From positions 289,533 to 353,532 of the forward strand of contig QAOA01001448.1 in the NCBI GenBank assembly GCA_003255065.1: a stretch of DNA of 64,000 nucleotides, in the 5' to 3' direction. Source of the stretch: Cercis canadensis (lineage: Eukaryota; Streptophyta; Magnoliopsida; Fabales; Fabaceae). A model generated the notes under the pieces. It saw only the letters and a list, made by a program, of their open reading frames with translations, ran no database searches and was not told where the DNA came from. This document shows, piece after piece, positions 20,110-31,087 of this stretch; within the stretch, counting starts at the first letter, position 1; every line of letters starts with the position of its first letter. A program made the position numbers and the translations under genes.

Positions 20110-22256
20110 TCATAGGAGGTGCCTTTCGTCTTTTTGACTTTGTCTCTGAAGTATTATTACTGTAATTTTGGAGATAGAGATAGGAAGTTAGTTTGGATTT
20201 TGGAAGGTTCTTATACTATTGCTGTAAGCAAATTGTTAATATTCAATTCTTATCATTTGAGCAGCTTATAGAACTCAACTTGAGAGTTATTGTAAAGTTG
20301 TCAACAGAATGCTACTGAGAGTCAGTATATAAAAACTTTTGTGCTCACTGCTGCATTGCTTTCAACTCCAGTTTCTTCCTGATTAATGTCTTTTTCAATG
20401 CATAGATATGTCTTGAGTGCCATGATGCCTAATAATTTAGACATTTACCATAGAGTTATGGGATTCTGTTACATGAGACATGAGCAATTTAGACCAGTTA
20501 AGTTTCACACTAGGGAAAGCATAGGCATTACGTTGGCTGCTTTCTCTCATCTTAGTTTGAGAAATTATTTTCATGATCAATTTTTCATGTCTAGAGCTTG
20601 CCTAGTTTGAGATTACCATAAGACCATGCAGGAAGCCATCTGGCTAATATTTATATAAGAAGTGAGAATTTCTTTGTTTTTGGTGAGAAAAAAGATATAT
20701 GCTCTGTTATAGTGAGATGACTGTGCCTGTTAGATGCTTATAATTTGGTAAGCTAATCAAGTTGCAAATTATAAATTTGCATGTATTGTTAAGTTTCCTG
20801 GAAGTTTGGAGTTTGAACATTACTAAGAATCCTTTTTCAATAAAGAGATATGTTGATTTCCAAACTTCGGCTTTTGCTCATTAGGTTCAAAGAAATTTGG
20901 AAAATTGAAAGCATGCAGTAGAGATCGCTTCACTTCAATTTGGTAGGTGCTTAGAACAATTGGAATGACATGGATATTGTGGAAGTAATGATGGAGAGTC
21001 TGGAGACTAGGACTGTGAATAAAACACAAGGAGAAAAATCTTTGGCAAAAAAAGAAAAAGGAAGAAAAATCTTGGAAGAGTCAATAATTTATTTTCACCA
21101 TTTCTATTATATACATGAATCGGATGTGGCTTAGAAATTGTTTTCTCTTTCCAAAATATAGTCAATAAAAAATTTTAAAATAATAATAATTTATTTAATT
21201 ATTTTAAAAGAAAAATTATAATTAAAAAAACTAAAGAGGTATAAAGAAGATGAAGATAAGGACCAGAAAAAAAAAAAAAAAAAATATTAGTTTATTATAT
21301 TTATTTTGAATTACATCTTCTCGCATAACTTTTTACCTCACTTCGCTCTGCCTAGTGCTTTATTCTCATATCTCATGCTTCCCAGTCAGACGTATAAGTT
21401 TTCTTAAACTATCTTCATCTCAGAATGTAACAGAATCATGTCCTAGACACGTCTCTTTATTGCCTACAGCATCGGAGACATCTACTCTTTCTTCAAGCAC
21501 AGATATTCCCTTGGTAAACATCACACCTCATTCAGCTTCTTTCCCCTTCAATGCGCAAAAGAATCTCAAATCCCCTTCAGCTAATAGTTGTGTAAATAAG
21601 AAATAAAAAGCATGAGGCAGAAACCTTGACATGTAAAGTGGCAATCAACCTTAACGCCGGCAACAAAGAATATGAACAATCCTTTCAATAGTAGTTGATG
21701 CCTTCGTCAACTAGTCGGGGATACAGGATCGATGCAACTCATCTGCAATGTAGATCAGAGAGGTTAGTTCCTGCAAATCAACAAAAACAAGATGCCTTCT
21801 CTATTCATGATTAAAATATGTATATGCCTCAATGTGGTTTGACAAAAAGAAAAAACCTAAACCTTTGAAATCAGTCTCGTTACATCTAAGTAACATACCT
21901 CAATAATAATAAGAACAAAGAAGACAAAGAAAGAAATAAGTTCGCACACAAGCATGGTTATATACCAAGTAAAACTGGTGAACTATCTTGTAATTTAAGT
22001 TACATGTAAATCACATAAATGATTTCCATATCTTACCAATAAGCCAACGGCTAACAAATTTCACTAAGATAACATCTCAACAACCACATCTTCTAAAGGA
22101 ATTGACTGCGAGACAATTTTCACCATTGCCACAAACAATCCTTGATGGCATGATAAGGTGATGGGGGCATTATCAATCACAGGATAGAGAAGCACCTATG
22201 GTGGAACTGGCATGTTTCAGCAAATAAGATTCGTTTCATGGAGAGCAGATGCTTCT
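20110..22256. other. Intergenic region between F-box and PPR genes
   Basis: Contains the 3'UTRs of both flanking genes. 21160-21300 is strongly AT-rich with an 18-base A-run. The short open frame at 21355-21606 (serine-rich) has no supporting feature. No other element recognised. Confidence 0.45.
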
Positions 22257-24458
22257 TCACATATCTCCTAGACCTTCTGCAAGTATGTTGCTGACAGAAT
22301 CTTGGTGGGTGGAGGAATTGTCACACACCAATATTTCCTGGCTCCTTTCTTCTCTAACATCAGATCCAATCAACAATTTATGAGTGGCTGCATCAGGAAG
22401 CCAACCCTTTTCTAACATCAAATCCAGTAATCGACGGGCCTCATGTTTCTTACCCTCTTTCCACAGACCATTTATCAGTAAGCCAAGCATTGCTGGATTT
22501 AAAACTTCACCATCGGAAAGAATTTTATCAATTGCAGCAGAAATCATGCATAACTCAGAATGATTGGCTATAAATGACAGTTGATCAAATAGACTATCTG
22601 GATCAGGCATTAGACCTTCATTTATCATCTTATTAAAAAATAGAACACACTCCTTTACTCGATTTTGTTCTCTCATGCTTTGAAAGAGGATGCAATATGC
22701 TTCCAAATCGAAGTTGCAACCCTCTATCAACATTCGTGAGAGGAACATTAACAGATCTTTTGCCTTCCCTAATTTAGACAACTCATGCATGATAGTGGTA
22801 TATGTGGCGGTAGAGCAAGAAGTACCAGAATAATAAGCTAACTGCCAAAGCCTTACGGCTTTGTTTATCTGTCCTGAATCACAGACACATTTTATCAACT
22901 TGTGGAAAGAGAAGGAATGGAGAGAGCATTTCTTCATAGACATGTAGGAAAACACTTTGGCGGCCTCTTGTGCTTCTTTAAAATCACAGAGGCCTCCAAC
23001 TAGTTCAGAATAAGATGTAAAATCCAAAACCCAGCATCTGGCACAAACTTGATGAAATAGTTCCATTGCATTTTCATACTTGCCCAATCTACAGTTGCCA
23101 ATTATAATAGCAGAATATGTAGCAGAGTCAAGAATAATTGAGGATCTGATCATCCTGCCAACAAGTTCATATGCTTTCCTGGTCCCTCCATTCTCACAAA
23201 GCCATCTGATAAGAATATTCCAAGAACAACAATCAGCGTTATTCCTCTCAGACATTGTCTCTAGCAAAACATAAGCTTCAATAACTTTGCCAGCATTGCA
23301 GCAACCTTCAAGCAATGCATTGTAAGGAGGAGTTTCAAGAACATGTTTATCCTCTAAGAACATTATAGCTTCATTTATTTTCCCTAATTTGCAAAAGCCA
23401 TCTACCAGATCAACATAAACATTATGAGCTGCTGGTATTTCACTTTCTATCATCTCGTTTATGAGGCATATGGCAGAATCTAACTGGAGATTGTGGCACA
23501 AACACTGTACTAGAACCCCATAAATTAAAGAATCTGGCACAAAATTAGAAGCTTTCATCATTCTATATAACTTTACTCCTTCCTCTACTTTATTTTCCCT
23601 ACAAAACAGAGGTACTGAGCAGGTATAAAAACTCAGATCTGGCTGACACCCAAGTTCAATCATTTGCTCTAAAACAGAAGTAGCCTCATCCACTTGATTT
23701 TTTGCAATGAGTCCCTTCACAAGAATTTCAAAGGTCCTACTATTTGGAGTGCATCCTTTCTTGTTCATTCTTCTGAATTGATCCAAAGCCAACTCAACCC
23801 GATTGGTTGCAAACAATACCTCCAACAAATAATTCAGTGTCTGGACTGTGGGTAAGATTCCTGCTTTCACCATCTCTTTATAAACAAACAACACCTTTTG
23901 AAAATCTCCATTTTCTTCCACAAGAGAACCTAATAGAACATTAAATACTTCTACCGGGGGCTTATAAATACCCAAATTCATGTTTTCAAAAACTGTCATT
24001 GCCTCGTTGATTCTACAATGCCTAACAAATGTGTGAATTAATGCTACAAGAACTTCTTCAGCACCTTTGCACCTGTCCTTCACCAAGTTTTCACAAAAAG
24101 CTCCCATCTCTAGAAAATTCCCGGCCATACCTAGTTTCAAAATGATTTTGTAATATGTATTGGCAGTGTGGCGGAAACTCTTTTGGAGTGCAGCCCATTT
24201 AAATAACCTCACTGCTGAGTTCAAATCGCTAGTGTGATCCAAAACCCGGATTAAGTTCTCCGGCACAAGTTTATTCCTCAAAAAGTTGATATGTTGCCCA
24301 TAATCAGATGAATCCTTTGGGTTTCGAATGTTTACCGAAACATCTTCAATATGAGTAGCGCATGGGCTTGAAGAAATGCAAGCACTAAGATAAACCCTTA
24401 AAGGGGTTCGACTAGAATAAGCTAAAGATTGAAGCTTTGCTGCCATTGAGCAAAGCAT
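22257..24458 (-). CDS. P-class pentatricopeptide repeat protein, 733 aa
   Basis: The start at 24458 is the first ATG of the frame (the frame opens further upstream only with TTG). The first 40 residues are rich in Ser, Arg and Ala and poor in acids (SMAAKLQSLAYSSRTPLRVY), as in a mitochondrial or plastid targeting peptide. From about residue 95 onward tandem 35-residue PPR motifs fill the protein, for example TLNYLLEVLFATNRVELALD, then TFEILVKGLIAKNQVDEATS and VYVDLVDGFCKLGKINEAIM. There are no E, DYW or SMR domains, so it is P class. These proteins bind organelle RNA in a sequence-specific way for processing, stabilisation or translation. Intron-free, as usual for the family. The RNA target cannot be assigned. 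Confidence 0.9.
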   Translation of the reverse strand: MLCSMAAKLQSLAYSSRTPLRVYLSACISSSPCATHIEDVSVNIRNPKDSSDYGQHINFLRNKLVPENLIRVLDHTSDLNSAVRLFKWAALQKSFRHTANTYYKIILKLGMAGNFLEMGAFCENLVKDRCKGAEEVLVALIHTFVRHCRINEAMTVFENMNLGIYKPPVEVFNVLLGSLVEENGDFQKVLFVYKEMVKAGILPTVQTLNYLLEVLFATNRVELALDQFRRMNKKGCTPNSRTFEILVKGLIAKNQVDEATSVLEQMIELGCQPDLSFYTCSVPLFCRENKVEEGVKLYRMMKASNFVPDSLIYGVLVQCLCHNLQLDSAICLINEMIESEIPAAHNVYVDLVDGFCKLGKINEAIMFLEDKHVLETPPYNALLEGCCNAGKVIEAYVLLETMSERNNADCCSWNILIRWLCENGGTRKAYELVGRMIRSSIILDSATYSAIIIGNCRLGKYENAMELFHQVCARCWVLDFTSYSELVGGLCDFKEAQEAAKVFSYMSMKKCSLHSFSFHKLIKCVCDSGQINKAVRLWQLAYYSGTSCSTATYTTIMHELSKLGKAKDLLMFLSRMLIEGCNFDLEAYCILFQSMREQNRVKECVLFFNKMINEGLMPDPDSLFDQLSFIANHSELCMISAAIDKILSDGEVLNPAMLGLLINGLWKEGKKHEARRLLDLMLEKGWLPDAATHKLLIGSDVREERSQEILVCDNSSTHQDSVSNILAEGLGDM

Positions 24459-24582
24459 GAATTTTCCAAACAACTATGATCTCGTTGAAGGAATTAAAAA
24501 AACGAGACGAAGAAACGTACAAGCGAAAATTGAAATCTGACCTGAGAGCATCCCCTCAATCACGGATGAACAATAGAAAATC

Positions 24583-24795
24583 CTAGTATCTAGAACAATT
24601 AGAAGAGTAGATTTTGTCAAGAAAAATAATTTCGACCTCCAATGCCACCCCACAATAACAGGAATGTATGGATACTTCTCTGGGGCCATCTAACTCCATG
24701 TTTTCTATACTGTCAACGCTGCCTAGCTTGTTCTCATCGGCTTCTTCTGTTTCCTCTGAATCATACACTTTCTGAATGCAACTATGCATTTCCAT
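24583..24795 (-). other. Upstream ORF or unrecognised small ORF before the PPR gene
   Basis: A 70-codon ATG-initiated frame lies about 125 bases 5' of the PPR start and on its strand. It is acidic at first (YDSEETEEADENKLGSVDS), then cysteine-containing (SIHSCYCGVALEVE). Composition looks more protein-like than the AT-rich flank. It could be an upstream ORF in the PPR leader or a leftover exon. I do not recognise it. Confidence 0.3.
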
Positions 24796-24799
24796 ATTC

Positions 24800-27031
24800 C
24801 AATTTTTTATGTTCTTTATTTTTTATTTTCTTTTATTTAAAATTTTTATTAAAATTTATTATTTGGTTCTAAATAACAATTTTTTTATTTGAATATATTA
24901 CAAACTCTCTTTTCAAATTTGATAAAATTATAAATTTTTTTATTTCAAAAACTACTGAAAGCCTTCCTTCAAGAAGATATGTTGCAATCTATGAAATGAG
25001 AAAAGGAAGCTCAGCCGTAGTTAAAAGGAAAAAAAATAAAGTTTCTCTGTAATTTTTCAAACAATAATAGATGTGTAATATATAACGATAATGCTGTGGT
25101 TGTTACTATAATCTATTTGAGGATCTTTAAATTGCTGATATCTTTTATTATTAATTGATTTATTTTGGAAAAAAATTCTTATTTGGTTTAACTTTAAAAA
25201 AAATATTATTTAGTTCTAAGCAAAATAATCTTTTAATTTAATTCCTCACATAGTCTTTGAATTTAGTTTCTCACATATTATATAAAATGTCTAAAATATC
25301 ATTTCATATTATATAATTATTCTATTTATTTTTAAGCATAATAACAAAATAATTTTCTTTAAATAATAATTTTATTTAAAACCAAATAATTATTTTCTTA
25401 AATTTTTAGAATCAAATAATAACTTTTTAGGCAAATATACCTTCATTCTTTCTTTTTTTTTAAAAAAAAGTGCAAATCTAATTCCACCCACTTTAAAATA
25501 TTCCAATAAATCTTCCTGGTGACTGCAACATAAATTATGGAGAATGTAATTCGAAATATACAAAGATCTTTCTGATCTTTACTACAATAATTTTACTCAC
25601 ATCGTTACAAAAAACTCTGTACCTTCTCAATAGTTGAGTATGGAAATGTTCTTTTAAACATCTCAAACTCAACTGGATCATTGGCTTTTCTGTCTCATGG
25701 GCTACCAAGAAGGGCGAAATAAATCAAAACATCAAGAAAAACAGGGCGATACTTTTAATTCGGTAGTGTCCAGCTAAGGGGTTTAACAAGACTTCGCATC
25801 TTCGTTTTTTCTCTGAAGACTGGGCATCAACGTCTTTCGTACTTAAGCTAAGAAAGCCCATTAAAGCATACATATTGCAGTGGCTCCAATAAAGTAAAAT
25901 GCGTCTATTTTACAGTTGTGCATGCGAATGCAATCATGCATATATCACTCCTTATCTACATCGATAAATTTCCAAGGGGGTGAAAAAAAGGCAGCGACAA
26001 ATTTTCAAAAGCTAAGAAGATACCATAAGATAAACAATTAAACAATCTAATATAATACAACGCAAATTTTCCTTTTGGAATATACTAGCATTACACGGGA
26101 ATTGAAAGCAGCAGGACCAGATCCAAACACCTAATCCCAACTCAATTAACTCATCATACTTTGAACCTGACATTTTCTGATTTCCAACACCAACAGATTA
26201 CTCCATATAAATACCTGTAGGTTGCATGCATTACCTTCTGGTTTCACCATCTTTGAATCGTGTCTAGAAACTTCATAACGTGATCTGTTAGTGGTCAACT
26301 TCCACCACCAGTAAAATAGTAAATCAAGAGCTTCGTGCGGAACTTAAAAAAGTGCAGTATCCTTCAATTTTGAGCAATTTACGTGTATTCTCTGTCCAGT
26401 AGTTTAGTTTCCTGTCACAACTTGAAGATAACATTAATGAACAAAAGGTGATTCAACAGTTTCTGGACTCTCAAGTCACTTAGTCCCCGAACAATGAGTT
26501 GATGTTTAACAAACTTCCTTGAAGGTCTATATGCTTACTTCCAGCAGTAACACACATTAGCCCATACCCTGGATGCTCTATAGGAGGCTTCAATCAAAAG
26601 ATCCAAGGAATTCAGTCCAATACATAAATCTCCTAGCAAAATATATAAAAAATGGGCAGAAACCAAAGAATAGGAAGGAGCATATTCTAATTCCAAGATT
26701 GATCCACTATGAACTATAGCAGGCCATAGTAGCAACCAGAAAACTTGTAACCTCAGCAACTGCAAGCAACTCTACCATATATTGTATGTTTCAAGTATGT
26801 CCAAACACTGCTTTCATTTCTACCCCAAGCTGAACTGAAGATCTTTAAGCCTCACTCATAAAATAAGATGCACACTCAAGCTACTTACATAACTACAGTT
26901 CACCATTACTACCTACCTTTTGTTACGCTGGAGAAATGAGATTTATTTGATAATTACTGATCCAACCAGCTGGTAATATATTCAGTAACTCATTTAGATT
27001 TCTCCAGGCGACTTTCCATTACCACAACCAG
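24800..27031. other. AT-rich intergenic sequence and 3' flank of the NYN/LOTUS gene
   Basis: 24800-25450 is very AT-rich and simple in composition. Sequence from about 25500 to 27031 is of normal complexity; the part nearest the gene is probably its 3'UTR. No gene or known element recognised. Confidence 0.45.
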
Positions 27032-30000
27032 CTATGGCTGCAATAATGTGCCAGCTATGACCCCTGAATCAGTGTTTGTCTCAGGAAGAGTAATGCTAAG
27101 TGGTTGCCATCCCGTTTGATGATGCATAATCCATCTTTTATGGGTAACAACCATGTTCAAAATCTGAAGTACATCACCCAAACTGAAATCTTTCAAGCAC
27201 ATATTTTTTATCACAGTACCTGCTTCATACCTAAAGACAAAAAAGACGCGCATTATAAGAAGCCTGAGGAAACTTAGTAAGTGAAAATAAATTGAAGTTA
27301 GTAGAAGATCATTACTTGCACTGAGTACCCATCATTGCCGACCTTCCTAGAGAAGATGTTAAAAAAATTTGAATTTCATCCCATGTTTCTTTTGAGTACT
27401 GCTTAGGATTACCGCCAATAGGATTTACACACTTCCAAAGTTTATCATTCTTTCCAACATAAAACTGCAACGCACCTAAATTCTGTTTCACCACCATCTG
27501 CTGTTCAATAGCACTCTCCAGAGCCTTCTTAACATCTGTATGGCGGTGTTTGGGATCTCCATAACGGATGCAATCAGTTATATTTGCTTCAGTTGGCATT
27601 ATCTTTTCGTTCTTTAGTGTGTTCAAGGCAAGTAAGACAACCCCTATAAGTCCTTGGACATATTCAGAAGGTTTAGGGCATCCTGGTGATCCCCATATAC
27701 CATTACCAGGAAAGTTATTATTGCCCATTGCTGCCATAGATGTAGGTGGATATTCTGGACCATGAGGGTAACCAGGGTATGATGGTTGTGTGCTATGCAC
27801 CATATGTCCGTTTTGTTCTTCAATTGACCTTACAGGATGTGGAGCACTATTGTTAGAATTCTGTTTTAAGTCTCCACTCCGTTGCTGAACAATATGAGGA
27901 TCATGAACATTGTTGGGATATCCAGAAATGTTTAGATTTCTAATATCTGGCACTTTTGTAGGTGGTCCTGAGGAGAAACTGGGTCCACCAGTCCTAGGAG
28001 GCACGACTGAAGTAGCAAAAGTATGGGAATTAGGTGGATATGAATTACTTGGTGCAAAACCAGGTGGCAATGGAGGACCATTAGGTCTTAATGGCTGTGA
28101 ATAAGGATTTTGATAACTGCCCTGTACATTACTGTTATTGCTCCACATCTGATCGTGATTGCCATGAGCAAAATTTGGAGCAGACCCACTAAGGGAAACA
28201 CTTGGGCTATAGTTGCCAGGACGATACGAGCTTATATTGCTATGATTTTCTTGAAGTCCAACTGGCATATTCGTAGCTTTGGTTCCATTTGGTTGACTTG
28301 AGTTTCTCCAGTTTGTTTTCCCCTGATATCTAGCATCAAATGACCTTCCCGCATTTGGAAATTTCTGATTGCCTATATGAACTTCAGAATAGGAATCCAC
28401 GTGTTGCTTTATCTGAACGCCATTAGAGACTGGAATTTGTAAGGTATCAGAACTTGATAGGAAGCTATTATTACCAAGTTGTTGAGATTCGCCATTAGGT
28501 AGAGGAGGGCCACCAGCTAAGAGACTAGTCCAAAGCCATACACTTTTAGCAGCTGCAACAAGAGGTGAAGCTGCATTCTGAGGTCGTGCAAGAAGAATAT
28601 TATATCTCCTCATCCGCAATTGATGAAGAGCATTAGAGAAGTCTCGATCACCAGAAATTAATAAATAATTAGCAGGAGCAGGATTGTCCACAGCCCAGAA
28701 CAACATGTCCACAAGAATCTTCTTGTCGCTAGCGTCCTTAACACCTATTAGCAGGCGGAGAAAGATGAGCCAAACAAGATCACAACTTTCCATATATGTA
28801 TCATATCCAATTTAAAGAAAATCACAACAAAACAAGCTTGAGAAAGAGATGACTAGCTTGTCTTGATTTGCATCCAAACCCCACANAACGGATGCAATCA
28901 GTTATATTTGCTTCAGTTGGCATTATCTTTTCGTTCTTTAGTGTGTTCAAGGCAAGTAAGACAACCCCTATAAGTCCTTGGACATATTCAGAAGGTTTAG
29001 GGCATCCTGGTGATCCCCATATACCATTACCAGGAAAGTTATTATTGCCCATTGCTGCCATAGATGTAGGTGGATATTCTGGACCATGAGGGTAACCAGG
29101 GTATGATGGTTGTGTGCTATGCACCATATGTCCGTTTTGTTCTTCAATTGACCTTACAGGATGTGGAGCACTATTGTTAGAATTCTGTTTTAAGTCTCCA
29201 CTCCGTTGCTGAACAATATGAGGATCATGAACATTGTTGGGATATCCAGAAATGTTTAGATTTCTAATATCTGGCACTTTTGTAGGTGGTCCTGAGGAGA
29301 AACTGGGTCCACCAGTCCTAGGAGGCACGACTGAAGTAGCAAAAGTATGGGAATTAGGTGGATATGAATTACTTGGTGCAAAACCAGGTGGCAATGGAGG
29401 ACCATTAGGTCTTAATGGCTGTGAATAAGGATTTTGATAACTGCCCTGTACATTACTGTTATTGCTCCACATCTGATCGTGATTGCCATGAGCAAAATTT
29501 GGAGCAGACCCACTAAGGGAAACACTTGGGCTATAGTTGCCAGGACGATACGAGCTTATATTGCTATGATTTTCTTGAAGTCCAACTGGCATATTCGTAG
29601 CTTTGGTTCCATTTGGTTGACTTGAGTTTCTCCAGTTTGTTTTCCCCTGATATCTAGCATCAAATGACCTTCCCGCATTTGGAAATTTCTGATTGCCTAT
29701 ATGAACTTCAGAATAGGAATCCACGTGTTGCTTTATCTGAACGCCATTAGAGACTGGAATTTGTAAGGTATCAGAACTTGATAGGAAGCTATTATTACCA
29801 AGTTGTTGAGATTCGCCATTAGGTAGAGGAGGGCCACCAGCTAAGAGACTAGTCCAAAGCCATACACTTTTAGCAGCTGCAACAAGAGGTGAAGCTGCAT
29901 TCTGAGGTCGTGCAAGAAGAATATTATATCTCCTCATCCGCAATTGATGAAGAGCATTAGAGAAGTCTCGATCACCAGAAATTAATAAATAATTAGCAGG

Positions 30001-31087
30001 AGCAGGATTGTCCACAGCCCAGAACAACATGTCCACAAGAATCTTCTTGTCGCTAGCGTCCTTAACACCTATTAGCAGGCGGAGAAAGATGAGCCAAACA
30101 AGATCACAACTTTCCATATATGTATCATATCCAATTTAAAGAAAATCACAACAAAACAAGCTTGAGAAAGAGATCACTAGCTTGTCTTGATTTGCATCCA
30201 AACCCCACAAGCACAATTTACGAGGCAATTATAGGAGATTACTAGGCTTGAGAAAGTGTTGCTTCTCCTAGAATCGATCCTGGGATTTGGACGCAAATCC
30301 AAATGTAAACTATGTATGGTATGCTTATGACCTGGAAAGAAAACTAAAAAGCCATTAAATTTTTATGTACATCCTTGTGATTATTAGATTATCGCGTTGA
30401 ACTACCCTAATAGCCCATCAAACTATCTTTATAAGATAGACATAATGCAATACAAAGAGAATTAAACAAAATAAAAAGACTTAGGAACTAGGACACTAAA
30501 ATAACAACAAGTAGGGCAATTAATTGAACTCCAATTTTACCATGGCATGAAGCCAGGAACATTATTCCCTCAATGACACTCATAAAACACAGAATTGAAA
30601 ATAATTAAACTGCTTTAATATGCCTGAGACTCGCAACCATCTCAATACTGTATGATCGTGAATACATAAACATCAGCTAAAATCATTGAGCAAGAGGCTA
30701 ATCAGGAAAAGAGAGGGGGGACCCAGAAGAGCTGACTGTATCCAGTGAAATAAATCAAGAAATTCAACTCTCCTGAAAAAAAACAAACATAGTGCCATTC
30801 AAGGAAAGATGAATCAGAGATATACCAGCAGGGACATGGTTGAGGGAGATTCCGGTACTGGAGAGGGCGTGCTGTACAGAGGCCGTGATACGAGTAGTAT
30901 CACCGTAGGCGGAGATGGAGACGGGCCCACAATAGTTTATCCTGACGAGAGCGGAGCTTATATTCTGGGCGATGGCGTGCGGATCGCAACCTTTGGGGAC
31001 ATGGCAGTTCTCTATGTCCCACCAAACGGATGTCTTGGCGGAGACGTACTGCGCCTCCGCATACGGCGTCGCTCCACCTCCGCCCAT
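27032..31087 (-). CDS. NYN-domain / OST-HTH (LOTUS) protein, MARF1/limkain-b1-like, 629 aa after removing an assembly duplication
   Basis: Exon 1 (31087-30826) starts [20 protein letters not shown] and gives [18 protein letters not shown], the first acidic motif of a NYN (PIN-like) nuclease. Exon 2 continues with [20 protein letters not shown] and [17 protein letters not shown], which supply the remaining NYN acidic residues. A long Pro/Asn/Ser/Gly-rich linker follows, then an OST-HTH/LOTUS fold ([20 protein letters not shown] ... LWKCVNP). Exon 3 is 27230-27032. Exon 2 is present twice: 30068-28887 breaks at the N at 28886, while 28744-27316 is complete. With one copy the coding length is 262+1429+199 = 1890 bases, exactly 630 codons. 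Family members are RNA-binding, nuclease-like proteins linked to RNA control; plant roles are poorly known. Confidence 0.87.
28887..30209. repeat. 1,323-bp near-identical copy of 27563-28885, assembly overlap
   Basis: Every base from 28887 to 30209 corresponds to 27563-28885 at an offset of 1324, with one difference noticed (gagatgac against gagatcac). The first copy stops exactly at the N (ccccacaN) and the second starts immediately after it, in the middle of an exon (aacggatgc). This is the pattern of two overlapping contigs joined without merging. It should not be read as two paralogous genes. Confidence 0.9.

Noticed and set aside
27312..30117. Two tandem paralogous genes with identical N-terminal parts (493 and 431 residues).
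   Set aside because: They are the same exon on two contig ends around the N at 28886; the second stops at the N mid-exon and a single copy restores a full gene.
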